Below are positions 1 to 6,705 of a stretch of 32,720 nt of DNA, in pieces. A model generated the notes under the pieces. It searched no databases and was not told where the DNA came from. It was given only the letters and a program-made list of their open reading frames with translations. Both the position numbers and the translations under genes were made by a program. Position 1 is the first letter of the stretch. Every line of letters begins with the position of its first letter. The stretch is from Clostridium sp. (GTDB taxonomy: Bacteria; Bacteroidota; Bacteroidia; Bacteroidales; Muribaculaceae), in contig JAMPBQ010000016.1 of NCBI GenBank assembly GCA_023666615.1, positions 1-32,720 of the forward strand, read 5' to 3'.

Positions 1-345
1 TGCCGGGAACCCTGCAGGAGCTGCGGGGAATGAGCCATATCCGGCCTGGGCGGTCGGAACCGCAGCTGCCGGCGCCGAATTGGCCGGCTCGGCCTTCCAG
101 CCGCTGATCGACACGAACCAGCGCCCGTTGTATTCGCGGCTGTTGATGTCAAAGCTCAGCTTGATCTCCTGCCCCACTGTCAAAGGATATTGGTCTGCCC
201 GCTCCCCAAAGAAGTCAAAAAACACCTTCTTGGGGTAAGTCTCTTGCGTTTCAAGCACATATTCCCGCTTCTTCCATGCGTTGCCGCGTGCCGACGTGCC
301 GGACTGCTCCGGGAATGCCTGAATGATTTTGCCTGTTATTTCCAT
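1..345 (-). CDS. DUF3127 family protein, 3' end cut by the window
   Basis: Reading leftward from the ATG at 345, 115 codons are open to the window edge, so the C-terminus is missing. The start reads MEITGKIIQAFPEQSGTSA, followed by a KKREYVLET..YPKKVFFDFFG segment and FDINSREYNGRWFVSISGW. This pattern is typical of the small Bacteroidetes DUF3127 family, thought to adopt an OB-like fold; its function is unknown. After about residue 88 the protein becomes Ala/Pro/Gly-rich and probably disordered. A very good Bacteroidetes promoter lies just upstream on the same strand (372-403). I see no signal peptide, so it is probably cytoplasmic. The family call rests on remembered sequence pattern and is fairly confident; no function is claimed. 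Confidence 0.8.
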   Translation of the reverse strand, partial: MEITGKIIQAFPEQSGTSARGNAWKKREYVLETQETYPKKVFFDFFGERADQYPLTVGQEIKLSFDINSREYNGRWFVSISGWKAEPANSAPAAAVPTAQAGYGSFPAAPAGFPA

Positions 346-371
346 TAATCTTAATATAATTTTTCAATACG

Positions 372-403
372 CAAAGTTAGCCATAAACCGCCTACCCACA
401 AAA
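372..403 (-). promoter_or_regulatory. Promoter of the DUF3127 gene
   Basis: On the minus strand TTTTG (399-403) is followed by exactly 19 bases and then TAACTTTG (372-379), an excellent match to the Bacteroidetes -33/-7 consensus. The start codon at 345 would leave a leader of about 20 nt. Confidence 0.75.
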
Positions 404-479
404 TTAATTTCCAAAAAACTCCCAAAAAATTTGCCAAGCCCCCGCTCTCCATCTTTCGCCAAGGCAGCCCCATCCCCCA

Positions 480-622
480 TGTTTCGTCGAGTGCGCCAGC
501 TCCGCTCCCCCCATCCACTCGCCTCATCGAGTTGCCGAGCCCCGACTCCCCCCTGTTTCGTCGAGCGCGAGAGCTCCCCTCGCCCATCCCAGCTTCGTCG
601 AGTTAGCGAGCTCCGCTCGCCC
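480..622 (+). repeat. Cluster of four GCGAGC-hairpin intergenic elements
   Basis: The gene-free stretch 346-840 carries four copies of the dispersed element TTTCGTTGAGTTAGCGAGC-TCC-GCTCGCC at about 480-509, 534-560 (degenerate), 555-584 and 594-622. The last copy has the perfect GCGAGC/GCTCGC stem; the others have decayed stems. All point along the plus strand. Between them lies C-rich sequence with no credible gene, although spurious open frames exist on both strands. Confidence 0.75.
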
Positions 623-721
623 CACGGCGAAGCCGTGATTCTATTGTTAACCCCGGGAGGGCGGCTTTCCGCCCTCCCGGGGCCTCCTCAAAATCAAAAA
701 AAACGCACGGCGAAGCCGTGC
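623..721 (+). repeat. Compound three-hairpin repeat, copy A
   Basis: Three hairpins stand in a row. The first is CACGGC-GAA-GCCGTG (623-637). The second is a 14-bp G+C-rich perfect stem with loop CTTT (651-682). The third is GCACGGC-GAA-GCCGTGC (705-721). The linker ATTGTTAAC precedes the central hairpin and an A-rich linker follows it. Three related copies with different stem sequences occur at 4943-5026, 6550-6648 and 25317-25409. Confidence 0.8.
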
Positions 722-759
722 CTCCCGCCCATTCCCGCAAAAAATTTTCCGATTTTTTG

Positions 760-790
760 TTGCAAATCCGCGTCACGCCCGTTATCTTTG
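760..790 (+). promoter_or_regulatory. Promoter of the ECF sigma operon
   Basis: TTG at 760-762 is followed by 20 bases and TATCTTTG at 783-790, matching the Bacteroidetes consensus. Transcription would begin near 796-798. An ATG lies at 796, right at that point, so the next in-frame ATG at 841 is the more natural translation start. Confidence 0.65.
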
Positions 791-840
791 CGTAAATGTG
801 CCAAAAACTCGTGAAACAAGCCATCCTCACATCAACCTTT

Positions 841-1311
841 ATGCGCTTCCGCGACAGGCTGCGCCATGTGGCATTCGGCATCGTCGGCAATAGCGACGAC
901 GCCGAAGATGCGCTTCACGACGCTTTTTGCCGCCTCTGGAGCCGCCATCCCGACATAGCGGACGAAACCTCTGCCCTAAAGCTAAGCTTCACCGCCGTGC
1001 GAAACTCCGCCATCGACACCCTGCGCCGCTCCAAATCTTTATCCGAAGCCGCCTCAGAGGCCTCCCTGCTCAACGGCGGCGATGACGGCGACGAGGATTC
1101 CTCCCTGCAAACCTACAGCGCCGTGCTCGCCCTGAGCAAAAGGGCCCTCAAGCCGCTGCAATACGAAATATTCCGCCTTCACGACGTTGAAGGCATCCCC
1201 TATCCCGAAGTCGCCGAAAAGATGGGCTTGACCCAGGAGCACGTCAGAGTCACCCTCAGCCGCGCCCGAAAAACGATTCGCGACCTCTACCGCAAACAAT
1301 CTGAATATTAG
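841..1311 (+). CDS. ECF-type RNA polymerase sigma factor
   Basis: This is a small sigma-70 family factor that should direct core RNA polymerase to a limited regulon. Region 2 is visible right after the chosen start (MRFRDRLRHVAFGIVG, then DAEDALHDAFCRLW). A short variable linker follows, and then region 4 (LKPLQYEIFRLHDVEGIPY, EVAEKMGLTQEHVRVTLSRARKTIR), a helix-turn-helix for -35-type recognition. There is no region 3, as usual for ECF factors. The frame is open from an ATG at 796, but that codon sits at the predicted transcription start, so I use the ATG at 841 (156 residues). It is followed four bases later by a membrane protein that looks like its anti-sigma factor. The family is certain; the regulon is unknown. 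Confidence 0.9.
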   Translation: MRFRDRLRHVAFGIVGNSDDAEDALHDAFCRLWSRHPDIADETSALKLSFTAVRNSAIDTLRRSKSLSEAASEASLLNGGDDGDEDSSLQTYSAVLALSKRALKPLQYEIFRLHDVEGIPYPEVAEKMGLTQEHVRVTLSRARKTIRDLYRKQSEY

Positions 1312-1315
1312 CCTT

Positions 1316-1789
1316 ATGAACAATTCCAGCATCCAACTCCGCGATTTGCTCGCTGAAATAGACAGCTTCTTTGAATGCCGGCTCTCCGACGAGCGGGAAA
1401 ACTCCCTGCGCGCCGAACTCGCCCGCTCCCCCTTTTCCCATCCCGCCATCGATGAGGCTAGGGCCGTCATGGGCATAAGGCGCCCCCATGTTTTGCCCAA
1501 ATGCCGCCGCCATCATCTCAGCGGCTTCGCAAAATTCAGCGTCGCCGCATCATTGGCGCTGGTCGCCGCCATGGCGTTTTTCAATTTGCGCCCCGCCGAC
1601 AGCCACGCTTGCTTTGCCTACGCCAACGGCCTGCGCATCACCGATGAAGACGCCGTCCTTGAGCTAATAGCCCAAAACGCCTCCGAATTCCAAGAGGAAA
1701 TGGGGCTCGCCCAGCAATCGGTTTTTGACGACATTGCCCCCATCGCCGACTTCGTCTATGAGCACGACTATGAATACAGCCCATTCTAA
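1316..1789 (+). CDS. Putative anti-sigma factor, single-pass membrane protein
   Basis: This 157-residue protein starts four bases after the sigma gene stop. Residues 1-65 are charged and mostly helical in character (LRDLLAEIDSFFECRL, ERENSLRAEL). One transmembrane helix follows at about 70-90 (FAKFSVAASLALVAAMAFFNL), and then an acidic C-terminal part of about 65 residues. A cytosolic N-domain, one helix and an outer domain directly behind an ECF sigma gene is the usual layout of an anti-sigma factor. There is no recognisable zinc-binding anti-sigma motif (HxxxCxxC), so the role is inferred from topology and position. The acidic tail (DAVLELIAQNASEFQEEMGL) could be a signal-sensing domain facing the periplasm. 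Confidence 0.65.
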   Translation: MNNSSIQLRDLLAEIDSFFECRLSDERENSLRAELARSPFSHPAIDEARAVMGIRRPHVLPKCRRHHLSGFAKFSVAASLALVAAMAFFNLRPADSHACFAYANGLRITDEDAVLELIAQNASEFQEEMGLAQQSVFDDIAPIADFVYEHDYEYSPF

Positions 1790-1808
1790 CCTCTCCAACA
1801 TGCATAAT

Positions 1809-2285
1809 ATGAAAAATCTCGCCATCTCCATCCTCTTTTGGCTTGCCGCATCGCTTTTGGCCCTCGCCCAAGAGCCCCTCCAAATCTCAAAAATATTCAA
1901 TGGAAAGTACGCAAGCGACCCCGCAGTCACAGAGACAATGATCAGCGGCAGCAATGAATTCCTCTACAAGCACAATCTTACCCTTTTATCCACCTTCAAA
2001 GCCCCGGCCGATAAGTACGCCGCCATAATTGAGCCCCTCGTTCTCAAAGACGCCGACAAGACCATCGGAAAAAACATCTCATACAAGAAAGGTATTCTTC
2101 ATTACGCATTCTTCATGCTTAAGCCCGCCGATAATGCAAGAGGCCGAAAGATAAATCGATTCCTTTACTATATCAACAATCAGCCTCAAGGAGGCAAAAA
2201 CATAATGGTCCTCTACTTCGAGGGCTCCCTTGGACAAAACGGCGCCAACTCGCTGATAAAGTCAATGTCGAAGAAAATAAAATAA
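1809..2285 (+). CDS. DUF6108 family secreted protein
   Basis: A 158-residue protein with an N-terminal signal peptide (MKNLAISILFWLAASLLALAQ, cleavage probably after ALA-Q). The start of the mature part (LQISKIFNGKYASDPAVTET) and the rest match my memory of the Bacteroidetes DUF6108 family, commonly found behind ECF sigma/anti-sigma pairs. Function is unknown; the location is periplasm or outer membrane. The frame is open upstream to 1725, inside the anti-sigma gene, but the ATG at 1809 (or 1800) places the signal peptide at the N-terminus, so I chose 1809. It is 19 bases behind the anti-sigma stop and 26 bases before the next gene, which supports one transcript. Confidence 0.75.
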   Translation: MKNLAISILFWLAASLLALAQEPLQISKIFNGKYASDPAVTETMISGSNEFLYKHNLTLLSTFKAPADKYAAIIEPLVLKDADKTIGKNISYKKGILHYAFFMLKPADNARGRKINRFLYYINNQPQGGKNIMVLYFEGSLGQNGANSLIKSMSKKIK

Positions 2286-2311
2286 ACGCAATTAATCCCC
2301 CCCAAAAAAAC

Positions 2312-3334
2312 ATGACACGTTTCTTAACTATAATCCCGGCCATTTTCGCCGCAATGTCGGCCCTTGCCTCCAGCCCCGCATCTTCCGACACACTGCTGCT
2401 TACCCCTGACGCAAAGTCAATCTACATCCAGTCCAACAAGAAGGCCACGTCAGTCACCGTAAGGAGAATAGGAGGCACCTCCGACAATTTCTTCTACGAA
2501 GCCGGCACCTCATCGCGCGTCTCCGCCCCCGACCAAAGCATCATCAGCTATGACAACGTTAAAAATGTATTGGTGGTCGAGTCCGAATCCAAAACGCTGA
2601 ACGTGAGCTTCAGCGCCCAAAACAACGATGAAATCTCATACTCATTCACCCTCCCTGACCTCGAAAACAGATTCGTCAACACCTATATCGGGCGGAATGG
2701 CTCTGATTTCGGAATCACAATCAAAAGGGCCGGACGCACCACGTGGGACCTCATTTCCGGCGGTTGGGGATTTGGATGGGTCGCCCCAATCGCCGACGAA
2801 CCGTCCTTGGACGCAAACATGTGGAAGAGCAACGAACTCACATGGGCCATCGTCCTTGGCGTAAAAATGTCGCGCGGCCGTCACTCGCTTGCCGCCGGAC
2901 TCGGCATCGACTGGCGAAATTACGTCACAAAGGGAAATCGATATTTCCACAAAGACGATGAAGGCCGCATCTCCCTTATGCCCTACGACCCCGATTCCCG
3001 CAAGCACAGATCGCGCATCAAGACGTTCTCCCTGCAAGTCCCCCTCATTTATGGCATATCATTCGGCCACAACGGGAATTGCCATTTCAACCTTGGCCCA
3101 ATCCTATGCTTCAACACCAGCGCCGGCATCAAAACTCAGTATTCCATTGGCTCCCGCGACTATTCCATAAAGACCCACAACATCCGCCAGCGTCCGGTCA
3201 CAGTCGACCTTTTCGGCGAATTCCAATTCAAGTCCGTTGGCCTCTACGTCCGCTACTCCCCAATGGAAATCCTAAAGACATCCGCCGGCCTAAGCTTCAA
3301 ATCCCTCTCCACCGGCATCATGATCGGCATATAG
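2312..3334 (+). CDS. Outer-membrane beta-barrel protein, hypothetical
   Basis: A 340-residue protein with a signal peptide (MTRFLTIIPAIFAAMSALAS). Residues about 25-125 form a Ser/Thr-rich domain with alternating beta-type pattern. From about residue 150 there are alternating hydrophobic and aromatic stretches typical of an 8-10-strand barrel (WAIVLGVKMSRGRHSLAAGL, LGPILCFNTSAGI, VGLYVRYSPMEIL). It ends STGIMIGI, a weak barrel-type terminus. It is the last gene of the ECF sigma operon, 26 bases after the DUF6108 gene, so it is probably an envelope protein co-regulated with that sigma system. It may be a structural target or a sensor input. I do not recognise a specific family beyond outer-membrane beta-barrel. 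Confidence 0.6.
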   Translation: MTRFLTIIPAIFAAMSALASSPASSDTLLLTPDAKSIYIQSNKKATSVTVRRIGGTSDNFFYEAGTSSRVSAPDQSIISYDNVKNVLVVESESKTLNVSFSAQNNDEISYSFTLPDLENRFVNTYIGRNGSDFGITIKRAGRTTWDLISGGWGFGWVAPIADEPSLDANMWKSNELTWAIVLGVKMSRGRHSLAAGLGIDWRNYVTKGNRYFHKDDEGRISLMPYDPDSRKHRSRIKTFSLQVPLIYGISFGHNGNCHFNLGPILCFNTSAGIKTQYSIGSRDYSIKTHNIRQRPVTVDLFGEFQFKSVGLYVRYSPMEILKTSAGLSFKSLSTGIMIGI

Positions 3335-3391
3335 CCCCCCAAAAATTTATGAATAAGGGGGAACGCCCCCAAACCCGCCCCCATCCCCCTG

Positions 3392-3485
3392 TTTCGTCAA
3401 GTGCGCGAGCTTGCTCGCCCCGCGCCGAAGCTGTGTCTCCCCCCCATCCCCCCATGTTTCGTTGAGTGCGCGAGCTCCGCTCGCC
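3392..3485 (+). repeat. Two GCGAGC-hairpin elements
   Basis: Copies lie at 3392-3419 (stem GCGAGC, loop TT, GCTCGC) and 3457-3485 (stem GCGAGC, loop TCC, GCTCGC), both on the plus strand between two plus-strand genes. The loop differs between the copies while the stem is kept. The gap 3335-3547 contains nothing else recognisable except a weak promoter. Confidence 0.75.
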
Positions 3486-3507
3486 CCGCACACTCCCTTT
3501 CCGAAAA

Positions 3508-3539
3508 TTTGGTGGTTAAAAATATTTTCAGGATATTTG
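3508..3539 (+). promoter_or_regulatory. Weak promoter candidate for apbE
   Basis: TTTG (3508-3511), 20 bases, then GATATTTG (3532-3539), one mismatch from TAnnTTTG. Only eight bases separate the box from the ATG at 3548, so either the leader is almost absent or translation begins at the Met codon at 3566. Confidence 0.4.
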
Positions 3540-3547
3540 CCAAAAAT

Positions 3548-4546
3548 ATGAAACCCAACACCCATATGCGACTGCCAATATTCGCCATCCTTTGCGCCAT
3601 CCTCCTATCATGCTCCGCCCCGGAATTCAGATACGCAAAAGGCGCCACATGGGGCACCACCTACAGCATAATATACAAATCCCCGCGCAGCCTTGACGAC
3701 TCCATAATCGCCGTCATGCGCCGCGTCGACCTATCCCTCTCCCCCTTCGAGAAAAACTCGCAGGTCAGCATGCTCAACGCCAACCTCCCCGTAGTGGCTG
3801 ACCCTATGCTACGCGACGTCCTGGCCCTCTCAAAAGAAGTCTGCTCCATCAGCGGCGGAGCATTCGACCCCACTGTCGCCCCGCTCGTCAACCTATGGGG
3901 ATTTGGATACCGCCCCGCCGACGCGCCGCGCCCATCACCCCAGGACATCGACTCCGCCCTGCGCCACGTAGGCATAATGGATTGCGGCATAAACCCCGAC
4001 GGATCAGTATACAAAAAATCCCCCTCAACCGAATTCAACTTCTCCGCAATAGCCAAAGGCTACGGCGTCGACGCAATTGCCGCCATGCTCCGCCGAAACG
4101 GATGCTCCGACTTCATGGTCGAGGTCGGCGGAGAAATAGCCCTCGCCGGCAAAAGCCCGCGAGGCGAAGATTGGCGCATACAGATCGACGCCCCCGTGCC
4201 CGACTCCCTTTCCCTGCGCCACGAGCGCCTCACCGTCCTGCAACTCACCGACAAATGCGTCGCCACATCCGGCAACTACCGAAACTTCAAAACCATAGGC
4301 GACACCGTCGTCGGCCACACCATCAGCCCCGTCACAGGCCGGCCAATAGCTTCCGACATCCTCAGCGCCACAGTCATAGCCCCTTCCGCGGCCCTGGCCG
4401 ACGCCCTGGCCACAGCATCAATGGCAATGCCCCTCCCCGACGCCCGACAAATGCTCGCCTCCCTCCCCTCCATTCAAGCCATCCTCGTAACCCCCGACTC
4501 CATCATCCCCCTCAACAATCCCCCTCAATCCCCACAATCCCGCTGA
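3548..4546 (+). CDS. apbE: FAD:protein FMN transferase, lipoprotein
   Basis: ApbE proteins use FAD to attach FMN covalently to a Ser/Thr of partner subunits such as those of the Na+-pumping NQR and RNF complexes, on the periplasmic face. A lipoprotein signal is visible (AILCAILLSC, lipidated Cys22). Family motifs follow: GATWGTTY near the mature N-terminus, GGAFDPTVAPLVNLWGFG, FSAIAKGYGVD, a VEVGGEIA segment, CVATSGNYRNF, and HTISPVTGRP, the metal/FAD-binding HxxxPxTG motif. The length of about 332 residues is normal. The frame is open upstream to 3401 but that part only translates repeat DNA; the ATG at 3548, or 3566 just before the hydrophobic core, is the credible start. Its flavoprotein target is not in the window. 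It appears to be a single-gene transcript. Confidence 0.92.
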   Translation: MKPNTHMRLPIFAILCAILLSCSAPEFRYAKGATWGTTYSIIYKSPRSLDDSIIAVMRRVDLSLSPFEKNSQVSMLNANLPVVADPMLRDVLALSKEVCSISGGAFDPTVAPLVNLWGFGYRPADAPRPSPQDIDSALRHVGIMDCGINPDGSVYKKSPSTEFNFSAIAKGYGVDAIAAMLRRNGCSDFMVEVGGEIALAGKSPRGEDWRIQIDAPVPDSLSLRHERLTVLQLTDKCVATSGNYRNFKTIGDTVVGHTISPVTGRPIASDILSATVIAPSAALADALATASMAMPLPDARQMLASLPSIQAILVTPDSIIPLNNPPQSPQSR

Positions 4547-4600
4547 AAACCCATCCTCAATCCACAATCCACCGCGCGCCCAAGCCCCAATCCACCCTGT

Positions 4601-4794
4601 TTCGTTGGGTGAGCGAGCTTGCTCGCGCCCCCTCAAATCCGCCAAATCAAAAATTTTCGTTGGGTGAGCGAGCTTGCTCGCTCACCCTCAAATCCGCCAA
4701 ATCAAAAATTTTCGTTGGGTGAGTGAGCTTGCTCGCGTCGCCTCAAATCCGCCAAATCAAAAATTTTCGTTGAGTTAGCGAGCTCTGCTCGCCA
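4601..4794 (+). repeat. 55-bp tandem array built on the GCGAGC-hairpin element
   Basis: Three units of exactly 55 bp start at 4601, 4656 and 4711, and a fourth, truncated unit starts at 4766. Each unit begins TTCGTTGGGTGAGCGAGCTT, contains the GCGAGC-TT-GCTCGC hairpin and ends CCTCAAATCCGCCAAATCAA-AAATT. Unit 3 has a base change in the left arm (GTGAGC), and unit 4 reverts to the GTTAGCGAGCTCTGCTCGCC form. A single related unit occurs at 29996-30050. There is no open reading frame of interest. Confidence 0.9.
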
Positions 4795-4797
4795 AAA

Positions 4798-4926
4798 GCG
4801 CGGCAAAGCCCCGCCTCCATCCCAGGCCTGTTTCGTTGCGTGTGCGAGCTCCGCTCGCCATCCGTTAATTCCAGCCCGCGCGGGTTTGTGACCCGCGCGT
4901 CTCGCCTATTTCGTTGAGTTAGCGGT
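4798..4926 (+). repeat. Mixed hairpin repeats downstream of the 55-bp array
   Basis: An imperfect GCGCGGC-AAA-GCCCCGC hairpin (4798-4814) is followed by a GCGAGC-TCC-GCTCGC element (4831-4859). Next comes a 9-bp perfect stem CGCGCGGGT-TTGTG-ACCCGCGCG (4877-4899), then a truncated element TTTCGTTGAGTTAGCG (4909-4924) that breaks off before its hairpin and runs into the next repeat type. The gene-free stretch 4547-5269 is almost entirely such elements. Confidence 0.7.
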
Positions 4927-4942
4927 ATTGAAAAACCAAGTA

Positions 4943-5026
4943 AAAGCCTCGTAGAGGCTTTATTGTGATTAACCCCAGGCGAAGCCTGGGGTTTCTGACA
5001 ATCAAAAACATAAGCCTCGTAGAGGC
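4943..5026 (+). repeat. Compound three-hairpin repeat, copy B
   Basis: AAAGCCTC-GTA-GAGGCTTT (4943-4961), linker ending GTGATTAAC, AACCCCAGGC-GAA-GCCTGGGGTT (4971-4993), A-rich linker, then GCCTC-GTA-GAGGC (5014-5026). The two outer hairpins have the same stem and loop as each other, but differ from the outer stems of copies A, C and D. Confidence 0.8.
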
Positions 5027-5143
5027 GCCGTTGTGGTAACAGCTTTTGTCCATCCCTTTGCAGTTTTTCAACACCTTCCATTCATTATTTCGTTATCCCG
5101 AAGAAAAAAATCCCCCCCCCCAAAAAAAATTTCCTTCAAAAAA

Positions 5144-5175
5144 TTTGGTTTATAAAATAAACCGCATTATCTTTG
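5144..5175 (+). promoter_or_regulatory. Promoter of the membrane protein/regulator operon
   Basis: TTTG at 5144-5147, 20 bases, TATCTTTG at 5168-5175. This matches the Bacteroidetes consensus and gives a leader of roughly 88 nt before the ATG at 5270. The first palindrome (5147-5163) overlaps the -33 element and fills the spacer. Confidence 0.75.
5147..5163. promoter_or_regulatory. Candidate operator 1
   Basis: Perfect inverted repeat GGTTTAT-AAA-ATAAACC inside the promoter spacer. A protein bound here would occlude RNA polymerase. The same 7-bp arms recur at 5226-5242. The obvious candidate ligand is the winged-helix regulator encoded by the second gene of the operon. Confidence 0.6.
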
Positions 5176-5225
5176 CAACCGTAAAAGGGCGGCAGCGCGC
5201 ATCCGCCCTTTTCAAAAACAATTCA

Positions 5226-5242
5226 GGTTTATATAATAAACC
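5226..5242. promoter_or_regulatory. Candidate operator 2
   Basis: Perfect inverted repeat GGTTTAT-ATA-ATAAACC in the transcribed leader, centred 79 bp downstream of operator 1. The arms are identical to operator 1 and only the middle base of the 3-bp centre differs; both are followed by CG. Confidence 0.6.
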
Positions 5243-5269
5243 GTTTTACAAACAACAAACTCCCGTTTT

Positions 5270-5902
5270 ATGGAAGACAAAAAACTCACCCCACAAGAGA
5301 GCATGGAGCTCATCGCATCCATGATCCAAAACACAAAGCGCAGAGTCGCATCTCCCAACCTCCACATCTCAATAATGTGGGCGGCCCTAACTATCGCCAC
5401 CGCCGCAGCCGCTTGGATCCTTCTCTCAACAACCCACAACCCCTACTTCAACTTCGTATGGTTTGCCATCCCGGTAATCGGCATTCCCGCAAACATCATC
5501 CTCGCAAACAAAAATCGCGAAAAGACAATCGCGAAGACATACCTCGACAAAGTGCGCGAAGGCCTGTGGAAAATCGTCGGCTGCATAGCCATCGGCCTGA
5601 CAATCGGATGCTTCATCGCCCAGCAATGCGGATATCCCCAGGCATGGCTAGCCATGTTCTTCTTCGCCTTCATAATCGTTGGATTTGCCGCAGCCGCAAA
5701 TGGCCTCCTCCTTAATGAAAGCTCATACGTGTTTGGCGGCATATTCTCTATCTTTTCAGGCTTCGCCGTAATCATATGTAGCCTCTGCCAAATCCCCCTG
5801 CTGTATTCTTGGGTGGCGCCCCTCTACATCCTCTGCTTCCTGCTGATGTTCATCATCCCGGCATTCATTGTGTCACGAAAGATTAAAGCCCAGAAAAAAT
5901 GA
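5270..5902 (+). CDS. Multi-pass membrane protein of unknown function
   Basis: A 210-residue protein with a charged N-terminus (MEDKKLTPQESMELIASMI) and about six predicted transmembrane helices: near residues 32-53, 60-80, 102-120, 126-146, 152-172 and 178-200. It ends in a Lys-rich tail (SRKIKAQKK). I recognise no catalytic motif. It is translationally coupled to the next gene: its TGA overlaps the regulator's ATG as ATGA. Membrane proteins paired with small winged-helix regulators are common in Bacteroidetes and usually of unknown function, so the pairing suggests that the regulator controls this gene. The start is set by the ATG at 5270 behind a leader bearing a candidate operator. Confidence 0.75.
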   Translation: MEDKKLTPQESMELIASMIQNTKRRVASPNLHISIMWAALTIATAAAAWILLSTTHNPYFNFVWFAIPVIGIPANIILANKNREKTIAKTYLDKVREGLWKIVGCIAIGLTIGCFIAQQCGYPQAWLAMFFFAFIIVGFAAAANGLLLNESSYVFGGIFSIFSGFAVIICSLCQIPLLYSWVAPLYILCFLLMFIIPAFIVSRKIKAQKK

Positions 5903-6180
5903 AAGAACTTGATCCGCTCTTGCATTCGCAGCTGCGTCTTGCCATAATGTCAATCCTTATGAATATTGACGAGGCGGATTTTGTTTACCTCAAAGAGAAA
6001 ACCGAGGCTACCGCCGGAAATCTTAGCGTACAGCTCGACAAGCTCGCCAATTCCGGATACATCAAAATCCAAAAAGGATTCATTGGCAAAAAGACAAGAA
6101 CAACCTGCCAAATCACCCCGCAAGGCCGCGACGCCTTCGAGCAATACGTCCAAGCCCTCAAAGAATACCTAAACCTCTGA
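5899..6180 (+). CDS. Winged-helix transcriptional regulator
   Basis: A 93-residue, single-domain DNA-binding protein. The pattern LLHSQLRLAIMSILM..., DFVYLKEKTEATAGNLSVQLDKLANSGYIKIQKGF, then GKKTRTTCQITPQGRDAFEQY is a MarR/ArsR-like winged helix. Its recognition helix is GNLSVQLDKLANSGYI, followed by the beta-wing and the ITPxGRxAF signature of the short transcriptional regulator group often annotated as HTH_34. It has no ligand domain. It overlaps the upstream membrane-protein gene by four bases and is followed by a strong terminator, so the two form a closed bicistron. The paired palindromes at the promoter suggest autorepression by a dimer; this is inferred, not shown. Confidence 0.85.
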   Translation: MKELDPLLHSQLRLAIMSILMNIDEADFVYLKEKTEATAGNLSVQLDKLANSGYIKIQKGFIGKKTRTTCQITPQGRDAFEQYVQALKEYLNL

Positions 6181-6210
6181 CCACCCTCCTCGAATGCGGA
6201 GACAAACACC

Positions 6211-6267
6211 ACACATTGCTTCCATTGCCAATCAAAAATTGGCAATGGAAACAATGTGTATCGTTTT
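6211..6267 (+). terminator. Strong intrinsic terminator of the 5270-6180 operon
   Basis: A 22-bp inverted repeat (6211-6232 with 6238-6259, one mismatch) closes a CAAAA loop and is followed by ATCGTTTTT. It begins 31 bases after the regulator stop codon. Confidence 0.8.
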
Positions 6268-6300
6268 TCCTTTCCACTCTACCCACCCTAATACCCCCCA

Positions 6301-6386
6301 TATTGAATAAAAAACCTCTTTTTTATTCAATACAACACAATTACTGAACAAAAATCTCACAATTTGGCAATTTCCCGCAAAATGCT
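6301..6386. repeat. Left copy of an 85-bp direct repeat with A/T palindrome
   Basis: TATTGAATAAAAAA-CCTC-TTTTTTATTCAATA is a 14-bp perfect stem (6301-6332). About 50 more bases follow that recur nearly unchanged at 9000-9050 (ACAACRCAATTAYTGAAC, TCTCACAATTTGG). The right copy is at 8966-9051. Together the copies bracket the AT-rich gene segment 6767-8432. The palindrome could also work as a bidirectional terminator. Confidence 0.75.
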
Positions 6387-6428
6387 CGCCTCCTCCCCCC
6401 CGTCCAACCCCTCTCCCCATCACGCTTG

Positions 6429-6457
6429 TTTCGTTGAGTTAGCGAGCTCCGCTCGCC
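6429..6457 (+). repeat. GCGAGC-hairpin element
   Basis: A full-length copy (TTTCGTTGAGTTAGCGAGC-TCC-GCTCGCC) in the convergent gap 6181-6766. It is followed by ATTCGTTATTTCGTTA and CATCCCGAAGA, which resemble the sequence at 5085-5105. It lies on the plus strand. Confidence 0.8.
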
Positions 6458-6549
6458 ATTCGTTATTTCGTTACCCCTTTACTCCGTCATCCCGAAGAGA
6501 AAATCCATGAAATCCGTGCAATCCTGACTCTTCCCAAACCCCTCAAAAC

Positions 6550-6648
6550 CACCGCAAAGTGGTGCCTCCATAGTTAACCGAGTGTTGATTCGCGCGCGAA
6601 TCAACACCCGGCATTCAATCAGCCCCCCCAAAACACTGCGAAACAGTG
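6550..6648 (+). repeat. Compound three-hairpin repeat, copy C
   Basis: CACCGC-AAA-GTGGTG (6550-6564, one G-T pair), linker CCTCCATAGTTAAC, 12-bp perfect stem GTGTTGATTCGC-GC-GCGAATCAACAC (6582-6607), A-rich linker, CACTG-CGAAA-CAGTG (6634-6648) followed by CCTCC. It has the same order and linkers as copies A and D, with quite different stem sequences. Confidence 0.8.
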
Positions 6649-6705
6649 CCTCCCTCTTCACATTACAACCCTCCCAACCAGTTACAAATATATATATTTA
6701 TACTC

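Noticed and set aside
323-814. A 163-codon plus-strand open frame upstream of the sigma gene
   Set aside because: It translates C-rich repeat DNA (GCGAGC elements and compound hairpins), overlaps a minus-strand promoter, and has no protein-like features.
796-840. Sigma-factor start at the ATG at 796
   Set aside because: That ATG coincides with the predicted transcription start, and the 15 extra residues precede the normal region 2 N-terminus; it remains possible if the mRNA is leaderless.
3895-4722. A 275-codon Arg/His/Pro-rich plus-strand frame
   Set aside because: Out-of-frame shadow of apbE that runs on into the 55-bp repeat array; the composition is typical of shadow frames in GC-rich genes.
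4601-4794. Possible CRISPR array
   Set aside because: The 55-bp units are identical throughout, with no variable spacers, and no cas genes are near.
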